Below, piece by piece: positions 42,551 to 51,352 of a stretch of 64,000 bases of DNA; the first letter of the stretch is position 1, and each line of letters opens with the position of its first letter. The stretch covers positions 2,356,001 through 2,420,000 of the forward strand of contig NZ_CP138920.1 of NCBI RefSeq assembly GCF_047123815.1, given 5' to 3'. This stretch comes from Maricaulis sp017643475 (lineage in GTDB: Bacteria; Pseudomonadota; Alphaproteobacteria; Caulobacterales; Maricaulaceae). The translations under genes were made by a program, and so were the position numbers. The notes beneath the pieces are model-generated. The model had not been told where the DNA came from. It saw only the letters and a list, made by a program, of their open reading frames with translations, and did not search any database.

Positions 42551-43626
42551 TCGAAAACGATTTCCGGCAGGGGTTTGGAGGCCTCGTCAGCAGCGGCAAG
42601 AGCGGCCTGTGCCGTCTTCAGAAATGCCGTGGCGATCGGGCCGTCATCCAGAGCGATCGGCTGGCCGGCGTCGGAGCGCGTCCGCAGGTCCGGATGCAGC
42701 GGAATTTCGCCGAGGAATTGCGCACCGATCTTCTCCGCTTCCGCCTTGGCACCGCCTGAGCCGAAGATGTGGCTGCCCTCACCACAATGCGGACAGATGA
42801 AGATGGACATGTTCTCCACCACCCCAAGGACTGGAACGTGGGTCTGCTCAAACAGGCCGATTGCCTTTCGGGCATCATCCAGCGCCAGGTCCTGGGGCGT
42901 GGAGACAATGACAGCACCATCCACTGGCAGGTCCTGGGCGATGGCCAGCTGCGCGTCGCCAGTGCCCGGCGGCATGTCGAGGATCAACACGTCCAGCCCA
43001 CCCCAGTCGGTATCGGTCATGAACTGGCGAATGGCGCCCTGGACCATGGGGCCGCGCCAGACAACCGGGGCGCCCGGTTTGACGACAAAACCCATGGAGA
43101 TGATGGCGACACCATGCGCAGTAATCGGCTGGACGCCTGCGTCGGTCTTGCGCAGGCCCGGAACGTCATTCAGTCCGAACAGGCGCGGTGCTGACGGGCC
43201 GTAGATATCGGCATCCAGGAGGCCGACCTTCATGCCGGACTTGGCCAGCGCGGCAGCGAGATTGGCTGCGACGGTGGACTTGCCCACCCCGCCCTTGCCG
43301 GACGCAACGGCGATGACATGACGCGCCGGTTTGCTGGCCGGTGCCGCCTGTTTCGGTTGGCGCTGTTTCGGAGCGGGTTTTGCCTCGGACTTGTGGGCCG
43401 TCATGACGGTGCGAACGCGATCAACGCCCTCAATCCCGGTTACCGCAGGTTCGATCTCTTCACGCAGGCGATCCAGATCGGGATCGCCGGCTACCGGCGG
43501 GGTCAGGATGACGGTCGCCGTGTCACCGGCAATGGCTGCGCTGTCGACACGCTTGGCATCGAGGATATTCCGACCGGACTGGCGTTCGATCACGGTTTCC
43601 AGGGCGGCTTTGAGGCGTGCGTCCAT
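42547..43626 (-). CDS. apbC: Mrp/ApbC-family ATP-binding Fe-S carrier
   Basis: A 359-residue scaffold/carrier for Fe-S clusters. The N-terminal MIP18/DUF59 domain is followed by an Ala/Pro/Lys linker, then a P-loop domain with the deviant Walker A SGKGGVGKST, DADIYGPSAPRLFG, and the CPxC-type pair in FICPHCGEGSHIFG that binds a bridging cluster. The total length and order are standard for Mrp. It is single-gene and precedes tRNA-Val on the same strand in reverse orientation order. Confidence 0.93.
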   Translation of the reverse strand: MDARLKAALETVIERQSGRNILDAKRVDSAAIAGDTATVILTPPVAGDPDLDRLREEIEPAVTGIEGVDRVRTVMTAHKSEAKPAPKQRQPKQAAPASKPARHVIAVASGKGGVGKSTVAANLAAALAKSGMKVGLLDADIYGPSAPRLFGLNDVPGLRKTDAGVQPITAHGVAIISMGFVVKPGAPVVWRGPMVQGAIRQFMTDTDWGGLDVLILDMPPGTGDAQLAIAQDLPVDGAVIVSTPQDLALDDARKAIGLFEQTHVPVLGVVENMSIFICPHCGEGSHIFGSGGAKAEAEKIGAQFLGEIPLHPDLRTRSDAGQPIALDDGPIATAFLKTAQAALAAADEASKPLPEIVFD

Positions 43627-43718
43627 GTCATCTCTCCATTGGCGCGAGAGACATAGGCACTTTTGGGCGCAGACAGAAGTCCTGTTGCTGCTTTAGCCGG
43701 TGACCTGGAGGAAGTGGA

Positions 43719-43793
43719 TGGTGGGCGATACTGGGATTGAACCAGTGACCCCTTCGATGTCAACGAAGTGCTCTCCCGCTGAGCTAATCGCCC
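43719..43793 (-). tRNA. tRNA-Val(GAC)
   Basis: Read on the minus strand the sequence folds as a 75-nt cloverleaf with encoded CCA: acceptor GGGCGAT/ATCGCCC, D-arm GCTC/GAGC, anticodon stem CTTCG/CGAAG with loop TTGACAT (anticodon GAC), and a T-arm ACTGG-TTCAATC-CCAGT. No introns or mismatches are seen in the stems. Confidence 0.96.
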
Positions 43794-44096
43794 ATCCGTT
43801 TGGGAGCCGGGTGTTTAGCCTTCCTTTTCGGGCGAGGCAAGGTGTTGATCTGCAGCTTGTCGGATTGTTTGCAGTAGGCTCGGCACGCTGGCGGCCGCGG
43901 CTGTAATGTTTGATGACATTATTGCAACACCCGGAGCGCGCAATGCAACGAACGACCCGATTTTGCTGACTAAGGGCTTGCAGGGGAAGGCTTTCGGCTA
44001 TCTTCTGCCAATGTGCAGGGGAGACTCTGTCACAAGCTGAGTGTTCCGGGGGCAAAACGGACGCTCAGGCTTCTAAAAGTCATAAGGGGTAAGATC
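43794..44096 (+). other. Leader region of the large TonB-dependent receptor gene
   Basis: I see no protein gene in these 303 bases. It must contain the promoter of the downstream receptor. Just before the start is CATAAGGGGTAAGATC, a strong ribosome-binding site; an almost identical AAGGGGTAAGA stands before the large secreted protein gene at 60626. A GTG at 44013 lies in the receptor frame but the stretch to 44097 is unlike a signal sequence. Confidence 0.5.
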
Positions 44097-47000
44097 GTGA
44101 CAATTTTTGCAGATAAAGAGCGCCTTCTGCGTTCGACTATCCTTGCAGGTGTCGCTGCGTTGACGATGGGCGCCCAGCCTGTCTTCGCACAAGACGTTCA
44201 GCAAACACCTGACGCCGAGGAAGAAGAAGACGAAGATAGCGAAGTAGAAGATCGCATCGTCGTAACAGGCTCGCGCATCGCGCGCTCCGAATTCACCACC
44301 ATCTCTCCGGTTCAGGTTCTCTCGGGTGAAGTTTCCCGCGACCTCGGCCTGATCGATGCTGATGACGTTCTCAACCAGCTGACGGTTGTTCAGGGTCAGC
44401 AGACCGACCTGGCCGTTTCCACGGTTATCCAGCCGGAACAGGCTTTCACGACCTTTGGTTCTGTGACGCCGTCCCTGCGTGGTCTGGGTTCTTCCATCAC
44501 GGGTCGTTCTCGTAACCTGGTCATGATCAATGGCCGTCGTTATGGCCCGATCGGTGTTGGTGGTGCTCCGGCTAACCCGGACATCTCCCTGATCCCGGGT
44601 TCCATGATCAGCCGCGTTGAGGTTCTGCTTGACGGTGCGTCTTCCGTATACGGTTCTGACGCCATCGCCGGTGTTATCAACTACATCCTGCGTGATGATG
44701 TTGACGGCTTCGAGCTGAACGTCACGCACTCCACGCCGGAAATCGGCCATGGCCGTCAGAGCGTTGTCTCTGGTGCCTTCGGTGTCGATGCTGACCGTGG
44801 TTTCGTCAATGTTGGTTTTGAATACAACATCCAGGACTCTGTAACCCGCTTCGACCGTCGTTCCATCAACGGCGCTGACGAGCTGGGCATTTACTGTGAC
44901 CCGGAATTGGAGATCGACACGAACACGGGCGAAATCTTCCGTGGTTGTTCCAACTTCCTGGCTGGTTTCGCGATCTTCGGACCGACCGGAGGTACGTTCC
45001 CGACCCTTGATGGTACCACGAACATCGGTATCCCGGGCTGGGCTAACTACAACCTGCCGCCGTACGACTCCGCTGGTTTCTTCGGTGCAACCAACGATCC
45101 GTATGCGCGTTCCCACCCGCAGGATCAGTTCGCTACGCTGGTTCCGGACCAGACCCGTTTCAGCCTGTACGCTACGGGTGAATACGATCTGGACGGTTAC
45201 TCCAACCCGAACCTGTACTTCGAGTTCAACTACTCTGAGCGCAACATCGAGACGGTTGGTTATAACCAGGGCGTTCTGGAAGTCACCGCTGACACCCCCG
45301 GCAACCCGGGCCTCGGCGACACGCTTCTGGTTCACTTCATCCGCCAGGAAATCGATCAGAACCTGACGGTTGCTCGTGGTGTATTCGGTGTTCGCGGCGA
45401 TCTGCCGTTCATGGATGATCTGGGTCCGCTGTCCAACTGGACCTACGACACCAGCTTCATGATGCACCGTTCGCGCGGTACGCAGCGCAACTACGGTGAC
45501 CTGCGTGCGAACAACACGGCGCGTATCCTGAATGGTTCGTTCGACAATAACGGTCTGTTTGTCTGTGCTCTCGACGAGACCATTGCACAGCCGACACGTC
45601 CGAATGGCAGCTTCACCACGCCGCCGACGATTTGTCCGGAAGTGAACTTCTTCGATCCGGCATTTATCCTGACGGGCCGCTTCAATGACCAGGCCAGCAA
45701 CGACTTCATCCTGGGTACTGCTATGCAGAACACCCTGGTTGACCAGCTGACCTATTCTGCCATCGCCACGGGTGATCTCTTCGACATCCCGACCGGCGGT
45801 ACGGCTGCTGCGGTTATCGGTTTCGAGCACCGCACTGACGTCATCGAGACCCAGAACGCATCCCTGACGGCTGAACCGAATGCGTTCAACAGCCTGAACA
45901 CGGATGTTGGTTCCACCGGTCAGCGTCGTCTGTGGGAAGGCTTCTTCGAGGCCAGCTTCCCGCTGCTCGAAGGTCACGCTTTCGCCGAGAACCTGCAGCT
46001 CGACATTGCTGCTCGTTACACGGACGAGGAGTTCTTCGGTAACGCTTGGACTTACCAGGTCAAGGGTGAGTGGGCTCCGGTTGACTGGCTGAGCTTTGCA
46101 GCTGGTTTCGGTACGTCCTATCGCGCTCCGGATACCGGTGAGCAGTTCGGTACGGGTATCGCATTTGCGTCCCTGAGCCGTGCTGACCCGTGTCTGCCGT
46201 CCACCCAAACCCTGCAGACGGACCCGAACACAGGCCTGATTATCTATGATCAGTCTCGGGACGAGCGTCAGCAGTCTATCATCGATCTGTGTGACGCAAT
46301 CGGCGTATCCCTGCCGTCCGGCCCGAATGATGTTGATGGCGCTGCTGCCCTCGGCCTCTTCGGTATCGGTGAAGTCGGTGCTTCCTTCCAGAACTTCTCG
46401 GTTCTGACCTCCAACGGTGGTTCCACCGATGTTGGTCCGGAGACCTCCGAGGCCATGTTCGCGAAGATCACCTTCCAGCAGCCGTGGTTCGACAGTTTCA
46501 ACTTCAATGCATCTGTCAACTACTTCGAGTACCTGGTGGAAGACTCCATTGGTCAGCTGACCACGGGCCTGATCCTCAGCACCTGTTTCAACGACCCGAA
46601 CGCTCAGGCGGTTGGCGTTGGCCAGATCAACGGTGACCTGTGTCAGTTCCAGTCTCGTGATCCGGTCACGGGCCTCCTGACGGGTGTGAACGAAGCCTCG
46701 TTCAACCTGGGTGCGATCACCTCTCGCGGTATCGACCTGAACATGACGTTCAGCATGGATCTGACGGATCTTCCGGAAATCGGCGAGTTCTTCGCGCCGG
46801 GCGGTGATCCGATCAACATGTCCATGACGTACCGTGGCACGACCTCGTTCGAGAACGACGAAGATATCTCCGGTGACGGATCCTTCGACGTGAACCTCGG
46901 CGAGTTCGGCTTCCCGGAGCACCAGATCAACTTCACGACCCAGCTCGGCTGGCGTGACTTCCGTATCCTCCACCGCTTCCGCTACAGCGAAGCAACCTTC

Positions 47001-47303
47001 AACGGAAACGATCCGTTCGGTGGTGGTAACGTTTGTGTACCGACGCTTCTTGCTCGCGATCCGAACGCGGACACGAGCGGTTGTACCGAGTACATCGATC
47101 TGCCGGCTGTTGAGCTGCATGACCTGACCGGTACTTGGACGACAGGTTCCTGGGTCCTGCGCATGGGTGTTCAGAACGTCTTCGACGAAGTCGTCGTCCG
47201 TGACCCCGCCATCGCTGGCGATGGTGGTACGGGTACGCCGTTCGGTCTGGGTTACTCCATGAACGGCCGTACGTTCTTCGCGAACGTCATCAAGCAGTTC
47301 TAA
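44097..47303 (+). CDS. Large TonB-dependent outer membrane receptor
   Basis: A 1068-residue receptor for an unknown substrate. GTG 44097 is chosen: it follows AAGGGGTAAG and gives a signal peptide (LLRSTILAGVAALTMGAQPVFAQ). After an acidic spacer comes a TonB-box-like DRIVVTGSRIARSEF, a plug domain (SLRGLGSSITGRSRNLVMING and LLDGASSVYGSDAIAGVINYI) and a long barrel ending in the aromatic NVIKQF. Codon use is strikingly biased to GGT, GTT, CGT, AAC and CTG compared with neighbours, indicating very high expression. It is followed by two strong terminators. This Caulobacter/Sphingomonas-type subclass takes up sugars, peptides or other oligomers; no substrate genes are adjacent. Confidence 0.92.
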   Translation: MTIFADKERLLRSTILAGVAALTMGAQPVFAQDVQQTPDAEEEEDEDSEVEDRIVVTGSRIARSEFTTISPVQVLSGEVSRDLGLIDADDVLNQLTVVQGQQTDLAVSTVIQPEQAFTTFGSVTPSLRGLGSSITGRSRNLVMINGRRYGPIGVGGAPANPDISLIPGSMISRVEVLLDGASSVYGSDAIAGVINYILRDDVDGFELNVTHSTPEIGHGRQSVVSGAFGVDADRGFVNVGFEYNIQDSVTRFDRRSINGADELGIYCDPELEIDTNTGEIFRGCSNFLAGFAIFGPTGGTFPTLDGTTNIGIPGWANYNLPPYDSAGFFGATNDPYARSHPQDQFATLVPDQTRFSLYATGEYDLDGYSNPNLYFEFNYSERNIETVGYNQGVLEVTADTPGNPGLGDTLLVHFIRQEIDQNLTVARGVFGVRGDLPFMDDLGPLSNWTYDTSFMMHRSRGTQRNYGDLRANNTARILNGSFDNNGLFVCALDETIAQPTRPNGSFTTPPTICPEVNFFDPAFILTGRFNDQASNDFILGTAMQNTLVDQLTYSAIATGDLFDIPTGGTAAAVIGFEHRTDVIETQNASLTAEPNAFNSLNTDVGSTGQRRLWEGFFEASFPLLEGHAFAENLQLDIAARYTDEEFFGNAWTYQVKGEWAPVDWLSFAAGFGTSYRAPDTGEQFGTGIAFASLSRADPCLPSTQTLQTDPNTGLIIYDQSRDERQQSIIDLCDAIGVSLPSGPNDVDGAAALGLFGIGEVGASFQNFSVLTSNGGSTDVGPETSEAMFAKITFQQPWFDSFNFNASVNYFEYLVEDSIGQLTTGLILSTCFNDPNAQAVGVGQINGDLCQFQSRDPVTGLLTGVNEASFNLGAITSRGIDLNMTFSMDLTDLPEIGEFFAPGGDPINMSMTYRGTTSFENDEDISGDGSFDVNLGEFGFPEHQINFTTQLGWRDFRILHRFRYSEATFNGNDPFGGGNVCVPTLLARDPNADTSGCTEYIDLPAVELHDLTGTWTTGSWVLRMGVQNVFDEVVVRDPAIAGDGGTGTPFGLGYSMNGRTFFANVIKQF

Positions 47304-47324
47304 GACTGGTTGAAACCAAATTGG

Positions 47325-47356
47325 AAAGGGGCGAGCTTTGCTCGCCCCTTTTTCTT
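47325..47356 (+). terminator. Rho-independent terminator of the receptor gene
   Basis: AAAGGGGCGAG / CTCGCCCCTTT form an 11-bp stem with loop CTTTG, running directly into a T-rich tail (TTTTTCTTT). It starts 22 bp after the stop codon. Confidence 0.92.
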
Positions 47357-47383
47357 TGCGCGTAGATTGGGGAATCGGGCGCA

Positions 47384-47420
47384 ACAAAAAGCCCCGCGGT
47401 ATCACCGCGGGGCTTTTTGT
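47384..47420. terminator. Bidirectional terminator between the receptor gene and cpdR
   Basis: ACAAAAAGCCCCGCGGT and ACCGCGGGGCTTTTTGT are perfect 17-bp arms around ATC. T tracts exist on both strands, so it stops cpdR transcription (minus) and any read-through from the receptor gene (plus). Confidence 0.92.
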
Positions 47421-47438
47421 TGGTTATCCCTGAGCTGA

Positions 47439-47804
47439 TCAGGCAGCCATGACACGGGCCACTTCATCAACAAGCTCGCGCAGGTGGAAGGGCTTGGAGA
47501 GGACTTTGGCATTGGTTGGCGCACCGGAACCGGGATTGAGGGCCACGGCGGCAAAACCTGTGATAAACATGATCTTGAGGGCTGGATCGACCTCGGTCGC
47601 GCGACGCGCCAGTTCGATGCCATCAACGCCAGGCATGACGATATCTGTAAGCAGAAGATCATATTGCGCCGGATTTTTACCGATCGCATCCAGTCCTTCT
47701 TCCCCATCCGAACAGACTTTCACCTCATGCCCGGCACGCTTGAGTGCCTTGGCGAGGAAGTCCCGCATGGAGTCATCATCTTCGGCTAGAAGGATCTTGG
47801 CCAT
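47439..47804 (-). CDS. cpdR: CpdR-type single-domain response regulator
   Basis: A 121-residue stand-alone receiver. In Caulobacter CpdR, dephosphorylated by the CckA-ChpT pathway, primes ClpXP for degradation of CtrA-pathway and other substrates (established). Present here are the acidic pair EDDD at 8-11, acceptor D54 in LLLTDIVMPGVDGIELARRATE, then FITGFAAVALNPGSGAP and VLSKPFHLRELVDEV, which closely match Caulobacter CpdR. It ends in AA, as CpdR does. Transcription ends at the bidirectional terminator 18 bp downstream. Confidence 0.93.
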   Translation of the reverse strand: MAKILLAEDDDSMRDFLAKALKRAGHEVKVCSDGEEGLDAIGKNPAQYDLLLTDIVMPGVDGIELARRATEVDPALKIMFITGFAAVALNPGSGAPTNAKVLSKPFHLRELVDEVARVMAA

Positions 47805-47922
47805 GGTTTTGTCCCACCCTTGTCAAATCACGGATTGGTGGCACCATACATGCCTAAAGTAAAAACCTGCTGAACGGGCTGCATCTCTTGACCGAAACAC
47901 TGCAGCCGATCACTCTCCGCGC

Positions 47923-48819
47923 ATGAACGCGACTCCCTCATCATCGCTCGCAATGGCGCCGACGGCAAATGCTGATATCGACCCGGGTCCTGTAAGCGTG
48001 GTGCGGCCGGCGGGCGGGCAGGCTTATCCCATAGTGGCCAGTTCCCCGCATTCCGGGCGCAACTATCGGGGGGAATTTGAAAATCTGACCCACCACGAAC
48101 TTGGCGTGTTGCGACGCTCAGAGGATGCCTATGTTGATCAGCTGATCGAGGGCATTCCGGAACTGGGCATCCCGACGGTCGCCGCGAATTTCCCACGTGT
48201 CTTTGTGGATGTGAACCGGGCGGCGGGGGAGCTGGATCCGGGAATGTACAGTGATCGCGTGCGGGCGGAGCTGATTCGGGACAGTCGCCGCACAGCTTCC
48301 GGCCTCGGCGTCATTCCACGTATCAGTGCAGATGGCCGGCCGCTTTATGGCCGGCGTTTGAAATTTGCAGAGGCCGAACGACGGCTTAAGCGTTGTTACT
48401 GGCCCTATCATGATGCCCTGACCGCCCTGGTTGACGAAACACGGACTAGGTTCGGGGCTGCGGTCCTGCTCGACGTCCACTCCATGCCCCATCAGAGCGC
48501 GCGTGGTGCGGATATCGTGCTGGGCGACCGTTTCGGCCAGTCCTGTGATCCGCGGGTCAGCGATCTCATCGAAGCCCGATTCCGGGAGCAGGGATTTGTA
48601 ACGGTTAGAAACACTCCCTATGCCGGCGGCCACACCACAGCGTCCTATGGGCGTCCCGAATCGGGCGTGCATGCGATCCAGATCGAGGTGAATCGTAGCC
48701 TCTATCTGGACGAAAACAGGGTTCAACCCACCGCGGGGCTGGATCGCCTCCGCGGGGAATTATGTCAATTAATCAGCGCGATACGCGAACCGCTGACGGC
48801 TTCTCTACAAACGTCATAA
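47923..48819 (+). CDS. N-formylglutamate amidohydrolase family protein
   Basis: A 298-residue member of the N-formylglutamate deformylase fold. Family blocks are PIVASSPHSGRNYRGEF (first metal/substrate motif), RSEDAYVDQLIE, FVDVNRAAGELDPGMY, LLDVHSMPHQSARGADIVLGDRFG and YAGGHTTASYGRPESGVHAIQIEVNRSLYLD. It is not within a hut operon, so histidine degradation is uncertain; many alphaproteobacteria carry such a gene with unknown substrate. It starts at ATG 47923 and is divergent from cpdR. Confidence 0.88.
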   Translation: MNATPSSSLAMAPTANADIDPGPVSVVRPAGGQAYPIVASSPHSGRNYRGEFENLTHHELGVLRRSEDAYVDQLIEGIPELGIPTVAANFPRVFVDVNRAAGELDPGMYSDRVRAELIRDSRRTASGLGVIPRISADGRPLYGRRLKFAEAERRLKRCYWPYHDALTALVDETRTRFGAAVLLDVHSMPHQSARGADIVLGDRFGQSCDPRVSDLIEARFREQGFVTVRNTPYAGGHTTASYGRPESGVHAIQIEVNRSLYLDENRVQPTAGLDRLRGELCQLISAIREPLTASLQTS

Positions 48820-48940
48820 TCATGCCCATTTCAGGCGAACACTAGGCAGTGTCTTCGCCCGGCACGCGCTTTGCTCCCCTGTGAGGTGTGCGTCCCATTG
48901 CGGCGCAATTTGATACGCGAAGACGAGGCCGCGAGTAGTT

Positions 48941-49330
48941 ATGACGAATGATATTGATCTGCATGTAGGTAAAAGACTGCGCCGTCGGCGCCGTTTGCTG
49001 GGACTTACGCAGCAGCAACTTGCCGAATCCGTAGGGATCCGGTTCCAGCAAATCCAGAAGTATGAGTGCGGCGCCAACCGCGTCAGCGCGAGCCGTCTCT
49101 TTGAGCTTGCCGAAGCGCTCGATGTTCCGGTGCAATACTTCTATGAGGGCCTGTCGCAACGCGATCAGGCGGCCAATGAAGGCGATAGCCTGGCGGCCGA
49201 TGTGCTCTCGCAGAAGGAAACCGTAGACCTTATCCGTGCCTATTACCGGCTCGGCGAACGTCCGCGCAAACGCCTGCTCGAGCTCGCCAAGTCGCTTGAG
49301 CCGGACGAAGCTGCAAACGACGCGGCCTGA
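48941..49330 (+). CDS. XRE-family helix-turn-helix regulator
   Basis: A 129-residue DNA-binding protein. The N-terminal Cro/CI-type HTH (LHVGKRLRRRRRLLGLTQQQLAESVGIRFQQIQKYECG) is followed by SRLFELAEALDVPVQYFYEGL and a C-terminal helical segment. This is the common alphaproteobacterial XRE layout that includes cell-cycle and stress regulators. The target is unknown. It is solitary, between the amidohydrolase and the phosphatase genes. Confidence 0.88.
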   Translation: MTNDIDLHVGKRLRRRRRLLGLTQQQLAESVGIRFQQIQKYECGANRVSASRLFELAEALDVPVQYFYEGLSQRDQAANEGDSLAADVLSQKETVDLIRAYYRLGERPRKRLLELAKSLEPDEAANDAA

Positions 49331-49403
49331 GGGTCACGTCATGAAGTTTCGGGGGACAAGATGCGTCTGGCGTGCGGCGTAAGCCCATGCTAGGCGCTTC
49401 TTC

Positions 49404-50195
49404 ATGATTACTGATCAAGACCGCGCCACGATTGCGGCTGCTGCTGATGCGGCACGCAAGGCCATCGAACCCTATTTCCGGACGTCCCTGCAAATCGAGA
49501 ACAAGCTCGACGAGGGCTTTGATCCCGTCACGGCGGCGGACAAGGCGTCCGAACGGGCGATCCGCGAGGTGTTGTCACAGATGGCGCCCGACGACGCGAT
49601 TCTCGGCGAGGAATACGGTTCCCAGGCCAGCGGCAATGGTCGTGAATGGGTCATTGACCCGATCGATGGCACACGCGCCTTCATCGCCGGTTTCCCGACC
49701 TGGACAGTTCTGATTGGGTTGTCGGTTGATGGCGAGCCGCAGCTCGGTGTGATCGACCAACCTTATATCGATGAACGCTTTATTGGCACGGCAGACGGAA
49801 CAGAGCTGCAGCGAGCCGGCCAGTCCCGGGCGCTTGCCACCAGCCCGGTCGCCAAGCTGAAACACGCCATGCTGGCGACGACCGACCCCTATCTCTTCAA
49901 CAGTGACGAGAAGGCTGTGTTCGACATGATCCGTCGCCGCTGCAAGCTGCATCGTTTCGGATTTGACGCCTATGGTTATGCGATGCTGGCCGGTGGTGGG
50001 TTGGATCTGGTGATCGAGTCCGGTTTGCAGCCCTATGACGTCCAGGCCCTGATCCCGGTCATTCGCGGAGCAGGCGGTGTCATCACCAATTGGTCGGGCG
50101 GATCAGCGGCCGGTGGTGGCCAGGTGGTGGCGGCAGGAAGCCCTGAACTGCACGAGGTCGCGCTGGGCTTCCTGAAACATGTCGCCACCCGCTAG
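49404..50195 (+). CDS. hisN: Inositol monophosphatase-family phosphatase, probable histidinol-phosphatase
   Basis: A 263-residue Mg-dependent phosphatase. Metal-site motifs are AADKASERAIRE, LGEEYGS and the signature EWVIDPIDGTRAFIAGFPTW; the second signature region is FGFDAYGYAMLAGGGLDLVIESGLQPYDVQALIPVIRGAGG. The motif DPIDGTRAFI and length fit HisN-type histidinol-phosphatases of actinobacteria and alphaproteobacteria, which replace HisB-type phosphatase. Inositol monophosphatase activity remains possible. No other his gene is nearby. Confidence 0.82.
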   Translation: MITDQDRATIAAAADAARKAIEPYFRTSLQIENKLDEGFDPVTAADKASERAIREVLSQMAPDDAILGEEYGSQASGNGREWVIDPIDGTRAFIAGFPTWTVLIGLSVDGEPQLGVIDQPYIDERFIGTADGTELQRAGQSRALATSPVAKLKHAMLATTDPYLFNSDEKAVFDMIRRRCKLHRFGFDAYGYAMLAGGGLDLVIESGLQPYDVQALIPVIRGAGGVITNWSGGSAAGGGQVVAAGSPELHEVALGFLKHVATR

Positions 50196-50200
50196 CCGGG

Positions 50201-51112
50201 TTATTCGCTGACCGGCTTGCGGAAGAGCAGTGTCATGCGATCACTTTCACCAATCGCATCATAACCGGCACGGTCAAAGTCGGCCGCGGCTTCCTGGCCG
50301 CGAGGAGCTGAACGGCGCGTCGGGGCCAGAGTCCAGACGCCGAACGGGTGATCTGCCGTGTCCGCCGGGTTGGCATTGACCTCGGAGGCGGAGACCAGTT
50401 CGAAACCGGCTTCCACGGCGAGGGCGATGACATAGTCCTGCTGAACATAACCGGTGCTGGCCTGCGGGTCCTGTTCACGCGTGGAGGGCAGGCGGTGATC
50501 AACGACACCCAGCGTGCCGCCTTCACGTAGCGCGGCATAGAAGTCGTCGAACGCCTTCTCGGCGTAATTGCCCATCATGAAGTTGTGGACGTTGCGGAAA
50601 GTCAGGATCGTGTCAACGCTGCCCGGCTCGACGATGGCGCCGGTATTGTTGTCGAAATCGGCCAGCACATACTCGCCATAACGGTCCGCGTTGGAATAGC
50701 GTTCGATGAAACGCTCGCGGGAGCGAACGCGGTTCTCGCTGGACCCCTCAACCGGGAAATGCGCGGCGACATAGGTGCCGCCATTGCCATTGATCCACGG
50801 CATCAGGATATCGGCATACCAGCCGCCGCCCGGCCAGATTTCCATCACCGTGCCGCTCGGGTCAACGCCCAGGGCTTCCAGCGTTGCCGCTGGATTGCGC
50901 CAGATGTCCCGCTCGGAACGCTCGCCGCGCCATTCGGCTGCGACAGCGCTGGCAAGGTCGGTCGGCAGGGCGTCCGCGACGATCTCGACACCGTTTTCCG
51001 TGGTCTGGGCCGTGTCCTGGATTGTGGCGGTTTCCGCCTCTTCGGATGGGGATCCGCAAGCTGCGAGAGACAGGGCCAGCAAGCTTGGCACAACAAGGTG
51101 GAATCGGGACAT
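50201..51112 (-). CDS. Exported lipoprotein with SAM-methyltransferase fold
   Basis: A protein of about 303 residues. The N-terminus is a lipoprotein signal (VVPSLLALSLAACGSPSEE; lipobox LAAC). The mature domain looks like a class I methyltransferase: VMEIWPGGGWYADIL is motif I, then VDTILTFRNVHNFMMG, LREGGTLGVVDHRL and the terminal MTLLFRKP strand. This matches the COG4798-type predicted methyltransferases, which are unusual in being exported, where SAM is not expected. Whether it is an active enzyme is open. A second ATG three bases upstream (51115) is an alternative start. Confidence 0.78.
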   Translation of the reverse strand: MSRFHLVVPSLLALSLAACGSPSEEAETATIQDTAQTTENGVEIVADALPTDLASAVAAEWRGERSERDIWRNPAATLEALGVDPSGTVMEIWPGGGWYADILMPWINGNGGTYVAAHFPVEGSSENRVRSRERFIERYSNADRYGEYVLADFDNNTGAIVEPGSVDTILTFRNVHNFMMGNYAEKAFDDFYAALREGGTLGVVDHRLPSTREQDPQASTGYVQQDYVIALAVEAGFELVSASEVNANPADTADHPFGVWTLAPTRRSAPRGQEAAADFDRAGYDAIGESDRMTLLFRKPVSE

Positions 51113-51352
51113 CAAGACACTCCTGTAGATCAGATGCGGAATAGGTAGTCGGAGGCTGGCGGCAAGGCAAACAAGTTTTTTCGGGGGCGGGGGTTGCGAC
51201 CGGATTTTGGGCTACCCATGTGTTTGTCACGGGTCGCCGAAACGGGGCCCGAGACCTGCGCCACAATCCGCCCGAGGGCCGATGGGCAGGTCGACTGAAA
51301 TCCGGCGAATGGTTCGTCGGATGGTCTTATCGCTCAATTGAGGATGAGGAAA

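Noticed and set aside
44073..47405. An uninterrupted 1110-codon frame on the minus strand, antisense to the large TonB-dependent receptor gene.
   Set aside because: Its open state follows from the GGT/GTT/AAC/GAC-biased codons of the receptor gene, which give no stops in the mirrored frame. The antisense product is a low-complexity Arg/Thr/Val/Glu-rich sequence with no domain, and it runs through two terminators.
51181..51230. Sigma-32-like promoter (TTGCGA ... TACCCAT) upstream of hsp20.
   Set aside because: Spacing is too short for the heat-shock consensus and the -35 half is poor; not listed as a feature.
51330..51352. ROSE-type RNA thermometer before hsp20, suggested by CTCAATTGAG next to the ribosome-binding site.
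   Set aside because: The palindrome is only 10 bp, has no anti-Shine-Dalgarno pairing, and no multi-hairpin leader is visible.
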